A stretch of DNA of 64,000 nt from Bryopsis sp. KO-2023 (Eukaryota; Chlorophyta; Ulvophyceae; Bryopsidales; Bryopsidaceae), in assembly GCA_030272585.1 (NCBI GenBank), contig BSYQ01000001.1, positions 2,170,001-2,234,000 on the forward strand, written 5' to 3'. This document shows positions 9,601 through 20,300 of the stretch, in pieces (the first letter of the stretch is position 1; the number at the start of each line of letters is the position of its first letter). Made by a program: the position numbers and the translations under genes. Under the pieces are notes generated by a model. The model saw only the letters and a list, made by a program, of their open reading frames with translations. It was not told the DNA's origin and made no database searches.

Positions 9601-11932
9601 ATGAAGACACTAGAGGATTTTTGGGCAATTCGGGTACCCCAGATTCCTCCCCCTCAAAAGGGTTCGGGACCTCCCGAACTATAACCAGAAAAGGACATAA
9701 CTCCGTATTACGGAGTTGTCTTCGAGCTTGGGCTATACTCAACAAGGGATTGATCCGTGCATTAGGCGGACTAGGGGCACGCACAACCAAATTAGGTCGT
9801 ATCGTGAGTCGGTTTCCCCGTGTAGTTAGAACCGAAGCACTACCCGTAGAAAAATTCATCAGTACTCGGTGATTGCATAACCACACATCCCCGAGGTACA
9901 AATCAAAATGCTTTGCAGTGATAACTTGACACTCGATTTTCATCCGCAAGCCTTGCAAACGCAAGTTAATCGAGGTTATCCCTACGATATCCAATGGAGT
10001 TCCATCGGCCATTTCGATTTTGGTACCTTGCTTACATCCGTAACTAAGCCCTGTACTTTCGCAGAAATGCTTAGAGATATAAGCGTAGCCAGCGGCGCCA
10101 GAATCTAACAAAATCTGACCAGGGGAACCAGAAATCAAACCTTTGAACGACATTGACATTCTGAGATTACAATCCTCTCCTGGAATCGAGTTACCGGGTA
10201 ACTCCGCTGTAGGTGGATCGTAATATATATCAACGGGCCAAAGAAGACCTGGTGCTTTACCGCTGCTAAGAGCAAACAATTTTGCTCCTTTTCGATATTG
10301 TGCAATCAATCGCATTTGATTGATTTCTTTGTGTCTAACTGCCATATTATGAGGGATTAATAGGCAGCAACTCGTAGTAGAAGGTGACTCTTTCTTGCAA
10401 GCAAAATAATGCTTTAAGAATTCATTCAAATTCTTTCGTCCAGGATCCATCCAAACATGGTGTCCCGCTACTGACGATGCAAGAAACTCTTGTCCAGTGC
10501 AAAACTTTTTACAAATCGCAAATCTTTCATCATTAGTAGATGAGTCAAAAGTGAACTCTCTACTTGCATTCTGCAAACGATGAAGTTCCGATTTTAAAAG
10601 TTGCATTCCAGAGATGCAATCGTTCTCCGGCACCTTCTCTTCTTTACTAGGCATAGGATCTTGGGCGTCCCCAATGGGATCGACGTCCAAATCAACCTCA
10701 CCACATCGGATAGAGTCATCATTTCTGTCAACAGACATAACCTGGTCAGGGTCATTCTCCACAGAAATATCCGATTTGTTCTCGGGCTCCGTAATATCTG
10801 TATCCATCGGATCAAATATTACATCTTTCGGATCTGAGTTTTTCGATACCTCCTTTCGAGATAACCCAGATGCAAGAACTTCTATACTAGGAAGTTCTTT
10901 CCCGAAACAAGCGAGACTCTTCCGTACCTTTCCAGTATCACACACATGACCTGGAGAATAAGATGCTCCACATCTGAAACAAAGGTTCGCGGCCTTGCGC
11001 CGTTCCCACTCTTTCTTGCTAAGACCCGCAGGAAAAGATGTTTTACCAACTTTACTCTTACGAGTCTGTTGAGAACTACCACCAAATCTCGGTGAAAAAC
11101 TCGGCATCATTCGGTTTTTCTTCCGATTAACCGGATACACCTTTCCTTTTTCCTCTTTTCGAGATCGCTTTGATCTAACGGTACTCTCCTCCTTTTCTTT
11201 GGCACCTTTTTCCAATACTGGGTATCGCTCATCATGCGATACTCCTTTTGCCAATACATGGGTACGGAATTCCTCATATGAAGTCCATTCATGACCCGAA
11301 GTATCAGTGGCAACCGCTTCCTTCAACACTCCATGGAGGTTGCGGTGTAAGAACCAAATTTTTGAAATACTATCAATTTTGGTCTTACGAAGAGTAAAAT
11401 ATGTGTCCATTTGGCGCACATATTCTCCAGTATTGCATCGCCGGTTAATGTGGTCTTTGAATGTGGACAGTTTTTGCGTCACCGCATATTCGGTGGCCAA
11501 CTCACCAAAACTTCCATCATCCATAGCAACACACATTTCCTGCCAAGTCAAGTTTCCTCCAGAAATTTTCTCTTCCCCGACTCGAGCGATGAGGTGCTTG
11601 ATTCCCTTGGGTCCCAAGAATGTTGATCCAGTCCGACCCCATTCTTCTCGAGGAACCCCCTCGGCAATCCAAAAGATCTCCAAAATGACCTTATGTTCTT
11701 TCCAAGGACATTGGCCATCAAATTTATCAGGTTTGGCCGTGGAAGACTTTTTGCTTCCCGACCCTACAGAAGTACTACCCTTTCTGGTAGCCACTTCTCG
11801 TTTCCGCTCACGGTCATCCACCTCTTTGCGGAACGCCTGATGTTCAGATTGCATTAAAGCAATCCGACTTTGGAGTTCTTCTACCGTTAAGGTGGTGATG
11901 TCCTCTTCACCAGAAGGGTCTGGTCTCGACAT
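6605..11932 (-). CDS. Chromovirus Gag-Pol polyprotein (1775 residues, intact)
   Basis: A single frame encodes all retrotransposon functions. In order: a charged Gag region with a coiled-coil-like start, a cysteine/histidine cluster near residue 315 (CFRCGASYSPGHVC, a variant zinc knuckle), aspartic protease (LLDSGAAGY), reverse transcriptase (FSALDLKAGYWQLRV, LPMGLTNAP, and YLDD in VLIYLDDILVF), RNase H (VIADASDYAIGA), HHCC integrase finger ending CDACQRNK, and integrase D-D(35)-E (SMDLITDLP, SDRDPRWTS, DGQTEAMNR). A GPF-type motif (WLGPFRVLEG) and a C-terminal chromodomain (YLVKWTGYSHEHNSWEP) follow. The chromodomain is the hallmark of chromoviruses and is thought to direct integration to modified histones. 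No frameshift separates Gag from Pol. Confidence 0.96.
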   Translation of the reverse strand: MSRPDPSGEEDITTLTVEELQSRIALMQSEHQAFRKEVDDRERKREVATRKGSTSVGSGSKKSSTAKPDKFDGQCPWKEHKVILEIFWIAEGVPREEWGRTGSTFLGPKGIKHLIARVGEEKISGGNLTWQEMCVAMDDGSFGELATEYAVTQKLSTFKDHINRRCNTGEYVRQMDTYFTLRKTKIDSISKIWFLHRNLHGVLKEAVATDTSGHEWTSYEEFRTHVLAKGVSHDERYPVLEKGAKEKEESTVRSKRSRKEEKGKVYPVNRKKNRMMPSFSPRFGGSSQQTRKSKVGKTSFPAGLSKKEWERRKAANLCFRCGASYSPGHVCDTGKVRKSLACFGKELPSIEVLASGLSRKEVSKNSDPKDVIFDPMDTDITEPENKSDISVENDPDQVMSVDRNDDSIRCGEVDLDVDPIGDAQDPMPSKEEKVPENDCISGMQLLKSELHRLQNASREFTFDSSTNDERFAICKKFCTGQEFLASSVAGHHVWMDPGRKNLNEFLKHYFACKKESPSTTSCCLLIPHNMAVRHKEINQMRLIAQYRKGAKLFALSSGKAPGLLWPVDIYYDPPTAELPGNSIPGEDCNLRMSMSFKGLISGSPGQILLDSGAAGYAYISKHFCESTGLSYGCKQGTKIEMADGTPLDIVGITSINLRLQGLRMKIECQVITAKHFDLYLGDVWLCNHRVLMNFSTGSASVLTTRGNRLTIRPNLVVRAPSPPNARINPLLSIAQARRQLRNTELCPFLVIVREVPNPFEGEESGVPELPKNPLVSSYQTELESLLDEYKDRFSDELAECPPSREEDAAIDLVPGAKPVHRPMFRYTPGERKEIEDQVSDMLQKGLIKPSCSPWGAPILFVPKPDGTRRMCIDYRGLNKLTIRNQYPLPRIDDLLDQLQGSKFFSALDLKAGYWQLRVKESDQPKTAFKTPFGLYEYKVLPMGLTNAPAVFQTWMNQVFSGMIGKSVLIYLDDILVFSKTPEEHVQHLRAVMKRLREHKVFLKRSKCDFFKKELHYLGFVINQDGISADKRKTEKVVEWPVPKNVAELRSFLGLSNYFRRFVQGYSKLVAPLTKLLRKGKEWSWTEDCQRGFDGVKENLTHAPCLAMPNFEKDFEVIADASDYAIGAILLQEEHPIAFESRKLSGAQLNWSIGDKEMFAVVHALKLWRCYLDVRVFKVVCDHQPNTYFHSQETLSRRSARWLEVLQGFRFEWEYRPGRTNVADPLSRYPSYSQQIGILSELGGGQKRPTWNGDPSSPRPGTSMLKERLTEGITRDEWFETEDVAASGCQKHSGLWWNGARVVVPNWDNLREDILHDSHASVYAGHFGIRKTQRTVLKYFWWPGVEGDIANFVKGCDACQRNKHRRGKVPGPLQPLRIPDGRWESVSMDLITDLPKSGAEAFDAILVFVDRLTKMVRCVPTHTTCDAVQTAKLFVTEVFRLHGLPKHLVSDRDPRWTSKFFRELCKTLGVTQALSTAFHPQSDGQTEAMNRILEDTLRHFVGPRQRDWSDLLPVVEFALNNSKSMATGETPFFLNYGRDPWTPLTVQLPSKTSNVMGPGGLSRQRTQIGVPAVKKMTEDIREAIVKAKRCLESAQQRMKTYADVRRCPVDVQVGDMVLLDARHIKLKHPGSRKLLPRWLGPFRVLEGVQKRKPMAEQVAFRLELPDSLPIHPVFHASLLKRYWSHGKTQPPPPPVDIQEELEYEVEDLLDYREVKVGRRVVPQYLVKWTGYSHEHNSWEPEANLENARELVEQYQKRKKSTLIPPIPVRRSRRLRS

Positions 11933-13146
11933 CTTAAAGAAGGCTAGTGATTAACCTGCATCGCAGGAAAATCAATCCAGCAGCAAAATTTTCCTCATGT
12001 ATATTGGTTCTTATCAAAGTACCAACTATACATTGACATTCGTGGATCAAATTTGTATCTCAATACAAATCATCCCTATGAAAATTGACCTTGTATTCAG
12101 TGAAAATCATTCACTTTCGCAAATACAATCAATTTTCATTGAAGCTCATTTTGCCTCATGCCAAATCAGGAAAATAATCGCTATTCATTCTCTCATTTTA
12201 GCGGATTATCTCTTCAACTCGATTTTATCGATCAACAATCATCTGTCTCCATTAGCGAATTACGACAAGTCCTATTCCTCTAGGCTCAAGAGAGCGTACC
12301 ATACCATACGAACCACTAACAAAAGCCCTCAATTTTACACAGACCACTGCGCTAGCAAACCGATCCCGAAAGACCAGGGGTCTAGTGATTTCAAAGGGCA
12401 ATAGTGGCTCTCCGTACAGCTAGGATAGGAGTGCCGAGTAACGCTCTTTAGACGTGAAAATTGCCGAATCGATTTAATCAAATATCCAAGATCAACCCTA
12501 ATAAAACTCAAGAGAAATGAACTTCCTTCCTCTTACTTCCCTCATCTCCTTTTATTGACCAAATAAAAGGTCTCTTTTTGTTATACCGACTCAAGCTCCC
12601 CTAGCACTTGAGTCCTTATACTCGTTCCACCATCTAAGAGAGTACTCTTAGTGGCTTCTCGCGAGCATATGGTATAACAACCTCTCTACTCTTGGTATCT
12701 TCAGGTGTTAACCCTGCCCATACAAAGTTAACCCCACCCTTTGGATAAAAGAGAAACTTTTATAGTTCAAAAACTATACTATCTTGAAGTCGCAACGTGT
12801 CGACGTTCAAAATGATTCTAAAACATCATTTCGATCGTCCAACACCCAGAACCGACACGGGCGACCTCAAAACACCCAAATTCCGACGCGAAACTTTAAA
12901 ACGTCATAACTTTGCGCACACGCATCGGATTCACTCGCAACAAATTGCAACGGATGCATCTTGTTCCGTAGATGCTTTTAGACACCTTATATGTTCGATT
13001 CCGTGACGTATACGATCCGGAACGGGCCAAAACGTGTCGCTAATCGAACAGCTCCGATTTCCCTGCAGAAAATCCGCGCGCCGCAATAAGCAGTGCGACT
13101 CCACTTCCCACACGATAGGATGCTTGCCAAAGCTCCGAAACCAAGT
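11933..13146 (-). other. Chromovirus leader region
   Basis: About 1.2 kb between the 5' LTR and the Gag start codon. It begins with the primer-binding site and shows no supported coding frame. This is a long leader for the family. It may hold packaging signals or an intron, but I see no strong evidence for either. Confidence 0.6.
13128..13146 (-). other. Primer-binding site of inner chromovirus
   Basis: Immediately inside the 5' LTR the minus strand reads ACTTGGTTTCGGAGC. The core TGGTTTCGGAGC resembles the 3' end complement of initiator-type tRNA-Met used by many Ty3/gypsy elements (TGGTATCAGAGC in plants). The outer element has the same core. Confidence 0.65.
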
Positions 13147-13413
13147 TGTTAGACTTGGGGGTGCAAGTCTAAGAAGAGCTAAAAACTAAAACTTATGAGT
13201 CCATGACCTTGAAGCCCATTAATACCATGACCCCCAAGGATCCTAGCGTCCCCGCATGGTACCTAGGACAACCATCCTAGGTGGGCACCCGACATAGGTC
13301 TAGTCATCATGACTAGACCTGACTCACATGTCCACGTCAGCATGACTATGCATGACTGTACATGATTGTACATGACTGGACCTGACTGGATGTAGCTCTT
13401 AACATCCCTAACA
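13147..13413 (-). repeat. Inner chromovirus 5' LTR
   Basis: 267-bp copy identical by eye to 5834-6100. It is followed by the GGACA duplication at 13414-13418. Confidence 0.93.
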
Positions 13414-16400
13414 GGACAGGTGTCGACGACTTCGGTAATGATTTTTTTGGGAATATTGTGCCCGGCCTGGCGGGCTTGGAGGTGTGTGTTGTGAACTCCC
13501 CAGTGCTCCTTGCGATGGATATGCCAGGCTTGTTGGTGGGGTGTGGCAGGGGTGGTGGTTGTGTTGACGGTGGTGGTGTGTTTGGCTGTGGGCCGACTAA
13601 GAAGATCAGCAGCGACGTTAGTGGACCCAGGTAAAAATTCAAAGGTTGTGTGGGTTTCGTTACCGAGGATCCAGGCCCACAGTCGGCCCACCCGTTTGTC
13701 ATTTTTTCCAAGGCCGCCTTTCTGCATTTGTTCAGCAAGGGCTTGGTTATCCGTCTTGAGTGTTGTGGGTGTGTGTCCTCGATAGGCAGCTGTTTTTTGG
13801 AGGGCCCATTTGACGGCTTTGAGCTCGCCGAGAAAAGACGACGTGGGTTCCAGTAGCCGAGTGCTGCCGTAGTCGATGAGGTGGCGCTGGTCTTGGGAGT
13901 CGGTCGCGAACAGGATGTACCCTGCGTGGTTTCCAGACCAGTCGGTTTCGAGTGTGAAGTGACGAGCGGTGAGTCCTGGGAGGGCGAGGTCTGTTTGGTG
14001 GTCGACTGCGTAGGCGATCAGGGTTTGGAGTTCCTTCTGGACGTCGGTTTTCCATTGTGCAATATCGGGGGCATCTGTGTATGCGGCCAGGAGCTGTCTG
14101 AGGGTGTTGAGGTGATGTTCCAGCTTGGGTATTGTTTTCCTGCAGTAAGAGAAAATACCAATGATCCTGGCGAGGTCAGTGGTGTCATTGATAGGGCCGA
14201 GTTCTGCCAGTTTTTCCTTGAGGAAGGGTTTGTGGGACCACTGGCCGTCGTGGAGGTGGTAACCGAGGAACTCGACTTCCTGTGCGAGCCAGGTCACTTT
14301 TTGGTAGTTGACTTTTAGGCCGTATTCTTGGAGGACCGAAAACACGTCGTGGAGCTTTTTGTGGAGTTCCGCCGCATTCGGGGCGCCGAGCAAAATGTCG
14401 TCGGCGTATATCACGCAGTCCAAGTGCCCGAGTATGCTTGTGATCCTGTCCGAGAATAGAGTTGGGCTCCAGCACCATCCTTGGGGGAGGCGATTCCATT
14501 TGTATCGTCGCCCTTGCCAGGTAAAAGAGAACAGGGGTGATAGCTCAGGGGACACCGCTAGTCCAAAAAAAGCGTCTTTGAGGTCTATCTTTGCATAAAC
14601 ACGCCAGTCCGCCTTTACTTTCCAGATGGTGCGCCAGGGATCCGAGAACACCATGCCCAGTTTTTTGAAATAGCCATTGAGACGTCGAAAGTCGTTAGTG
14701 AAACGGTACGTGCCGTCGTCCTTGGCGATGGGAAGTAATGGGTTGAAAAAAGCAGACTCGGACGAAGGTGAATGTGCAAGGTACCCACGCTCGACATAGA
14801 GCTCCAATTGTTTAGTGACGGCGTTTCTGTCGACGACTTTGTCGACAGAGTATTCCGTTCGTAGTCCCGCATCTCCTGGTTTTGTCCATTCCATTTCGTC
14901 GGGTCGTATTTGAAGCGTTCTCATCTTGTCGTTGATAGGGTGTGTGCTTAGGTCGCCGACGGCAGGAAAACGGCCCATGATGTCGGCTGCGATGGAGTCG
15001 GCGGTGAGGGGTTGGTTGTCTGGAAGTGTGACCGCGTGGACCTTTGGGCGGTCGAGGCGGTTGACGACGTGGTGTTTGACGCCATGGATGTTGATGAGTG
15101 GGGTGGTGGCTGTGAGCTGGTGGACGCGGTCCGTCGAGTTCCAGACGTCGACGCGAAAGTGGCCGGCCTTAGTCGTCAATGCACCTGTGACGAGTCCTGG
15201 GCGGTGTAACGCTGGCGTGATGGTGGCCTGGCCGGCGACGTCCATTCGATATGGTAAGTAGAGACGAGTCCATTGTTTGGGCTCCAGGATATGGGGCTTG
15301 CCTGCTTGGAGCTGAATGCAAGTTTTTTTACTGGAAAAGCCTGTCCCTTGATGTAAAGGCCACAGTTGAGTAAGAGTGACAGTGCCTTGTTCAGGTGCAA
15401 GTGTGGGGTGTTTAGCAGTCACCACATGACATTTGATGGTAGCTCCTGAAGTGGTTTGGCAGATTTCCCCACGGTTGGCATTGACTGAAATGTTTAGTGC
15501 CTTAATCCCATCAATACCAAGTATTGGTGTGGTTGTTGCATTGGTGACAAGCCAGGTGACGAGGTTGGTGTCATCCGAAACTCCGACTGCTGTAGGTAAA
15601 AGGGCTTCCCCATTGACGAGGCTCGAAGAACCGTTAAAACCTTCCAGTTGCTTGGGAGTGTCGAGTGTGGTACTATACGGAATCCCGTACCGTTTGGCGA
15701 TGGAGAGGGGAAGGAGGCACGCCTGAGATCCGGTATCTATCAGGCAGGATTTTAGGTGACAATTTTGAATGGTGATGGAGGTGTGTAGAAGGGATGGGGA
15801 TGTCGAAACTGCTGCGCACTTCGAATGGCTGGTTACATTGTTAGTAATCTTTGTCGTCTGCTTCTTTTTCCTACAGTTTTTTTCCGTGTGTCCCCTCCAC
15901 CCACAGTAGCCACATTGTTGTTCCTTGTCCGCCTTGAGCTCAGCCACCGTCTCCTGAAGTCCTTTGAGTTGCGCCTGCAGTTCGATCGTGTGGGTCGTTG
16001 AAGCGACACTTTTCCACGTCGTGCGCAGGAGCCATGTGCCAGTAGTCGTCGCGAGCGTGACGACCGGCAGCTTCCCCATCGTAAGTAGAGTCCCTTTGAT
16101 TGTTTTGATCACACTGGAGAGCTTGAGGTAAACGAAAGCCAGGACGTTTACCAGGAGGAACGCCAGGAATGCTCCAAAGAGTTGCGACATCGTATCCAGG
16201 CGTGACGAGAACCATTGGCGGGTTCGGTGGGGCATGGCGCCAAAAACGTCAAAGGGGTCGTGGAAAAAGGTCTTCACGGCGGTAGACAGGGAGGTGATGG
16301 CCTGGAAGAAAGCGCTGGTGAAAAGAGTGAGACAGGTGTCCCATTTTGCGCATATTTCTTGTTGTTTGCCTTTTCCTGTAGATAGTCGAAAAAAAGAGAA

Positions 16401-16799
16401 CCACCCCGCCGTTTTGACGAGTGGGTCTTTTTCGCGGGTGGTCTCCCACTTGTGTTCCAGTTTGGGTGGAGGTGTAGGGTCGTCAGGGGGTGGTTGATCA
16501 CCGCGTTCGCGGATATACCAATGGTAAGGGTGTTCTCGTAGTCGTCGCTCATCTCTGAGCTGCTCCGAGAGTGACATTACTTTTGCTCTGAGCTTCATTT
16601 TTTCTTTTTCCAACGCTGCCAACGCCTTGTCTTGAGCTGTCGCGAAGAGACCTCCGTCCACTGTGTGTATGCAGGTGGTCGAAAAGAAAATGATGAGCCA
16701 AGCGAGCGAGAGAGGTGAGAAAATTACTCTTTTGTTCGTTCTGGTAGCGTAGCGTCCAGAAACGTCTTCGGCTCCGAAACCATGTACAGTGAAACCCAT
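13414..16799 (-). pseudogene. Outer element Gag-protease-RT-RNase H half of polyprotein, truncated by inner insertion
   Basis: About 1130 codons belong to the outer element; the rest of the open frame (to 13263) is read-through into the inner LTR. The start codon at 16799 lies inside the 5' LTR. Visible parts: an N-terminal hydrophobic stretch (SLAWLIIFFSTTCIHTV), a charged coiled-coil-like segment, a second hydrophobic segment (AFLAFLLVNVLAFVYLKL) near residue 215, a CCHC knuckle (CGYCGWRGHTEKNC), aspartic protease (LIDTGSQACLLP), reverse transcriptase (VYAKIDLKDAFFGL, LPQGWCWSPTLF, YADD in VIYADDILLG) and RNase H (LETDWSGNHAGYI). The zinc-finger histidines lie just before the break. The second half continues in frame at 5833. 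Two possible membrane segments in Gag are unusual for this class. Confidence 0.88.
16763..16782 (-). other. Primer-binding site of outer retrotransposon
   Basis: Directly after the 5' LTR the minus strand reads TGGTTTCGGAGCCG, again like the 3' end complement of an initiator tRNA-Met. The polyprotein frame runs through this site because its ATG lies in the LTR. Confidence 0.65.
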
Positions 16800-17040
16800 G
16801 TTTTCCCAATCCTTGCGTGAAACGAGCTGTGGATCGTTTGAGTCTTTCTTACACTGTTAGATTGTTCCGGGTTTCCTTCCCGATAAATACCTTCCCCAGT
16901 TTCTGTCAAGCGTCGTTTCACATCCATTCCAGTAACTTAACTTCCTCACATCGATCTAACTCTTCCCTCCTCTCGATCGTCTAACTTCCTCACAACAATC
17001 TATTCCGATTAGTCAGACTGTAATCAGTCTGTGTGGAACA
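16783..17040 (-). repeat. Outer element 5' LTR
   Basis: 258 bp, identical to 3500-3757, followed by the ATGT duplication at 17041-17044. Because the element is transcribed leftward, any outward promoter activity toward GCP5 would have to be antisense. Confidence 0.9.
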
Positions 17041-17357
17041 ATGTGTTAAAAGTTGTTCGATAGAATGGTTCACTCTCTTTTATATTCGTTCATTCTAACC
17101 GTTATTCCCACAAATTCTCGTGGTTTCAACAGAAGGATATAAAAAAAGATGAATTGAAGCTGCAAAATGGAAAGAGAAACTGCAGTATTTGATTGAAGTG
17201 TAAAAGAAAAATAAGCTACTCAACGGATATAATCCTCCATTCCATATCACGTAATCATGTGCCAGAAACCCGTTGTCGTACTGCCACTGAACAAAATCGA
17301 GAAACGGCCGTTTGTTGCGTGGCTGGCCCCAGAGTCAAGTTTTGAGGGGCTGAAGTT
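17041..17357. other. Spacer between outer LTR and GCP5 start
   Basis: 317 bp without coding potential. It must contain, or be adjacent to, the GCP5 promoter, so the retrotransposon displaced whatever lay further upstream. No clear TATA element is seen. Confidence 0.5.
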
Positions 17358-20300
17358 ATGGCGAGTTCGTCATATAAAGCTCTGGAAAAGCGACAACGGG
17401 ATCTCCTAGAGGGTCTGGTATCCCGCTTGCAGTTTAGTGACAGGGTAATTGACAGTCTGGAGATTGTTTCGATCAGAAGTCGTCACTCTTTTGCTTAGGC
17501 CTTGTTTATCACCTCCAAACATCGACTTTTCGCTGGTTACCCTCAGGTGGCCAGCAACAATGCGCTGAAAGTCTTCCAACAGCGTATCAAATATCACAGA
17601 TTTCTGGACACCCACCCTAAAGATGTCGAGGATTTGCTCAAGAGGTGAGGTGCGTTATGGCCGTGTCTTTTTTCGCTCATCCTGTTGTTCATTCACCCCT
17701 TAACTCGTTGCTTATCTCGAATTTCTGCACTGCCACCTTGCAGCGTGGAGGACCACTTGCTGCTGGAGTCCCAGGTTTCGAAACGCAACGCTTTGGTGCG
17801 GTTGAAGGATGAGTTTCTCAACGTGGATTGGCACAAGACCCACGTGGGGGACATCCACCACAACGTCCTTCGAATGCTGTTTTTTCTCGCGCGTCGACCC
17901 ACCGAGTCTGTCGTTCCCCCTGCTCCTTCGCTCGGAAACGACCCAGCTCTGGAACAATGCGGAGGCAAAGAATCGCTGGAAGACGTCTTATCTGATTGGG
18001 GCGACGAAGTGGAGCTTTGCCATAGCGAGTCTGAGCTGTCGGACTGGAGCGCATTTGAAGATGGACAACGGGCGGGGGATCTTCGTCCAACTCCTCTGAA
18101 AGACACCAAGGGGGACTTCCAGGGAGGGCAAGTTGGCCTTGTGGCTGGAGGGGAAACCAAACACAACAACTTGGATTCCAAGCTATACATCAAACACGAG
18201 GAGCTGGAGGAATTGGGCAACATCCCTGGCTCTTTGTATCACTCCTTGTCGAGGAGCATATTCCCTAAGGGGCAGCCTTTTGGAATAAGGATCACCACAG
18301 AGATGACCCTGGTGAAGGAATGTCTGAGGGCTCTCCAAGGAATTCCAGGACCTGTTTTCCGCTGGTCGGAGTCTGTTGCTGAGGATGCCCGATTCGTGGT
18401 GGAGGAGACTTTGCACATCCCCCATCTGTCCCCAGCTTCGCTCCGCAATCTGCTGTTGGAGTTTGCTCAATTTGCCACGATGGTCAAATCCACGAATGAT
18501 TGGGCGGAGGGGGTGATCAGGGCAACCAGTCAACTCCATTGCGGGATGTCCTTGCCGGAAGATGTGGGAATGGTTTTCCCCACCCTTGCAGCCTTCGCTG
18601 ATGCTCTGCTGACTCAATTGCACAAAGTCATTCGCCCAGTGATTAAATTCGAGCAGGATCTGGAAACCAACCTAGGGAAAGAGCCGTCTCTGGTGTTTCT
18701 CAAAGTGTTGATGAGGGGGGTGGGGGCAAAGGTGTCCCTTCTGAATCTGTGCAGAGAAAGCGTTGCAAATGTTTTGACGGCCAGGCCGCAAACTCCCCGG
18801 GGGGGGTGTAAGAATGTGTTGGACACCATTTATTTCCTGCTTTCGGAGGCCGAAGAGGTCGGGGATTCGTCGGGGTATGCTGAGCAGCACTGCCTGTGGC
18901 AAGTCTTCTCTGGTTCCCTGCAACCCCTGCTCAGCAACCTCACCAGCTGGCTGTTTCTCGGGGAAAGTGCGGAAATATCAGAGGAGTTCTTCATATACAG
19001 GAACGATGACCCCGAGATCCAGTTGTCTGACTTCTGGCTGCGAGGGTTTCTGACAGACATGGACTCGGTGCCTTTTTTCCTGGAGGAGCTCTGGCTGGAT
19101 ATCCAAGAGGGGGGGAAAGCCTTGCATATTCTCAGGAGTGATGAGTATGAGGACCGGCTGCAGAGCAAAGCTACAGGAAACTGTGTGGAGGACAGGCTGG
19201 CGGATCTGGTCAGCCACAACTGGACCAGCAACCTCCTTCACAACGATTTTCTGAAGTACCTTGGCCGAGTTCTCCAGTCGCCCCGCTCCCATGATTGCAT
19301 CCCCGAAAACAAATCCATTCTGCAAAGCATGGCTCTGGCAGGATTCCACCGCTCGTGCTATGAATTGCCCAAGACGGAGTCGATGGTGTTGCCTTGGGAA
19401 GTTGATATTGCTGCAGACAGTGACGACGAGGATGGGCTGAACAGAGAGGAGAGTTTTGGATGGCCTGTGCGACTGAACTCGACGGAAGCTATCAGGCATG
19501 AGGATGGTGTGGATGCTATGGAAACCAGCGGGGAAGACGAGCAGGAGGCTGATGGTGGGGCGCGGTTGAGTGTGGGGAATGTTTCTGGGGATGAGGTCCC
19601 CGAGGAAGAGATGGAGGTGGAATGCGAAAGCCAGTCAGAGCACAACGATTTGGAAGTCAATCACAGGGAAAGGCTGAGGCAATTGGAGATTCTGGCGGAG
19701 GATATTCAACAATCGACGGTGACTGACACTGAGGCTGCTTCAGAAAGGTCGGTGGAAACGCAGGAGGTCTGGCAATGATTCCTAGACAAAACTCGTCCAG
19801 TCTGGTAAACTGACGGTAAACTGAAAAGAAACTGATTCGAGAACCTCCAGAGAAAACGCTGATCTAGTCCATAAAGCAACACTTGAAATAAGGAGTGTGT
19901 GTTTTGTCAGACATGGCGCTCTAGCTCGAGTGTGTCCGTTTCCCACGAGATTGGCTGCGTTTGATGGGAGCGTGTTGAGGGCACCCTACGAACGTCCATG
20001 CACAGCAGAGAGTATGAGAGCGATCCCTGTTTCCTGTGACACAATGCCCCGTCTGGATTTGGTGCTAGAGGAGGGATTCATTGCCGCGATGGAGGAGCGA
20101 GTAAGCCATCGTGTTGAGAAAAACACACGACCAAAAAAAAATACCATGTACACATTTCATTCAAGATCGCCACCTGAACATATAATACGTAAGTTTTCAT
20201 GTACAAAATTCATGCCAAAATTCACAGGTTTGAATTTACAACTCACAAGGAAGATTTCGGCACCCCCCCTCATTTTGTTCCTTCAACTTTTTGGATCAGT

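Larger units (their letters stand above)
5834..13413 (-). mobile_element. Inner Ty3/gypsy chromovirus, complete
   Basis: A 7580-bp element with 267-bp LTRs at 5834-6100 and 13147-13413, identical by eye, with TGTTAG...CTAACA ends. They are flanked by the 5-bp duplication GGACA (5829-5833 and 13414-13418). It reads leftward. A polypurine tract (AGGGGGGGAGGTA on the minus strand) abuts the 3' LTR at 6101. A primer site containing TTGGTTTCGGAGC lies just after the 5' LTR. One uninterrupted polyprotein gene is present, so the copy looks structurally competent. The insertion lies within the zinc finger of the outer element's integrase. Confidence 0.95.
3500..17040 (-). mobile_element. Outer LTR retrotransposon, interrupted by two nested elements
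   Basis: Two 258-bp direct repeats (3500-3757 and 16783-17040) appear identical, begin TGTACAG and end GGAACA on the plus strand, and are flanked by ATGT. The element reads leftward: 5' LTR at 16783-17040, coding region from 16799, 3' LTR at 3500-3757. Without the two insertions and their duplications it would be about 4.9 kb. The domain order protease, reverse transcriptase, RNase H, integrase is that of Ty3/gypsy-type elements, but the sequence is far from the inner chromovirus. Identical LTRs imply recent insertion, so the nested insertions are younger still. It fills the spacer between the carbonic anhydrase and GCP5 genes and ends 317 bp before the GCP5 start codon. Confidence 0.9.

Noticed and set aside
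13263..13413. C-terminal extension of the outer polyprotein frame
   Set aside because: This stretch is read-through into the inner chromovirus LTR, not native protein.
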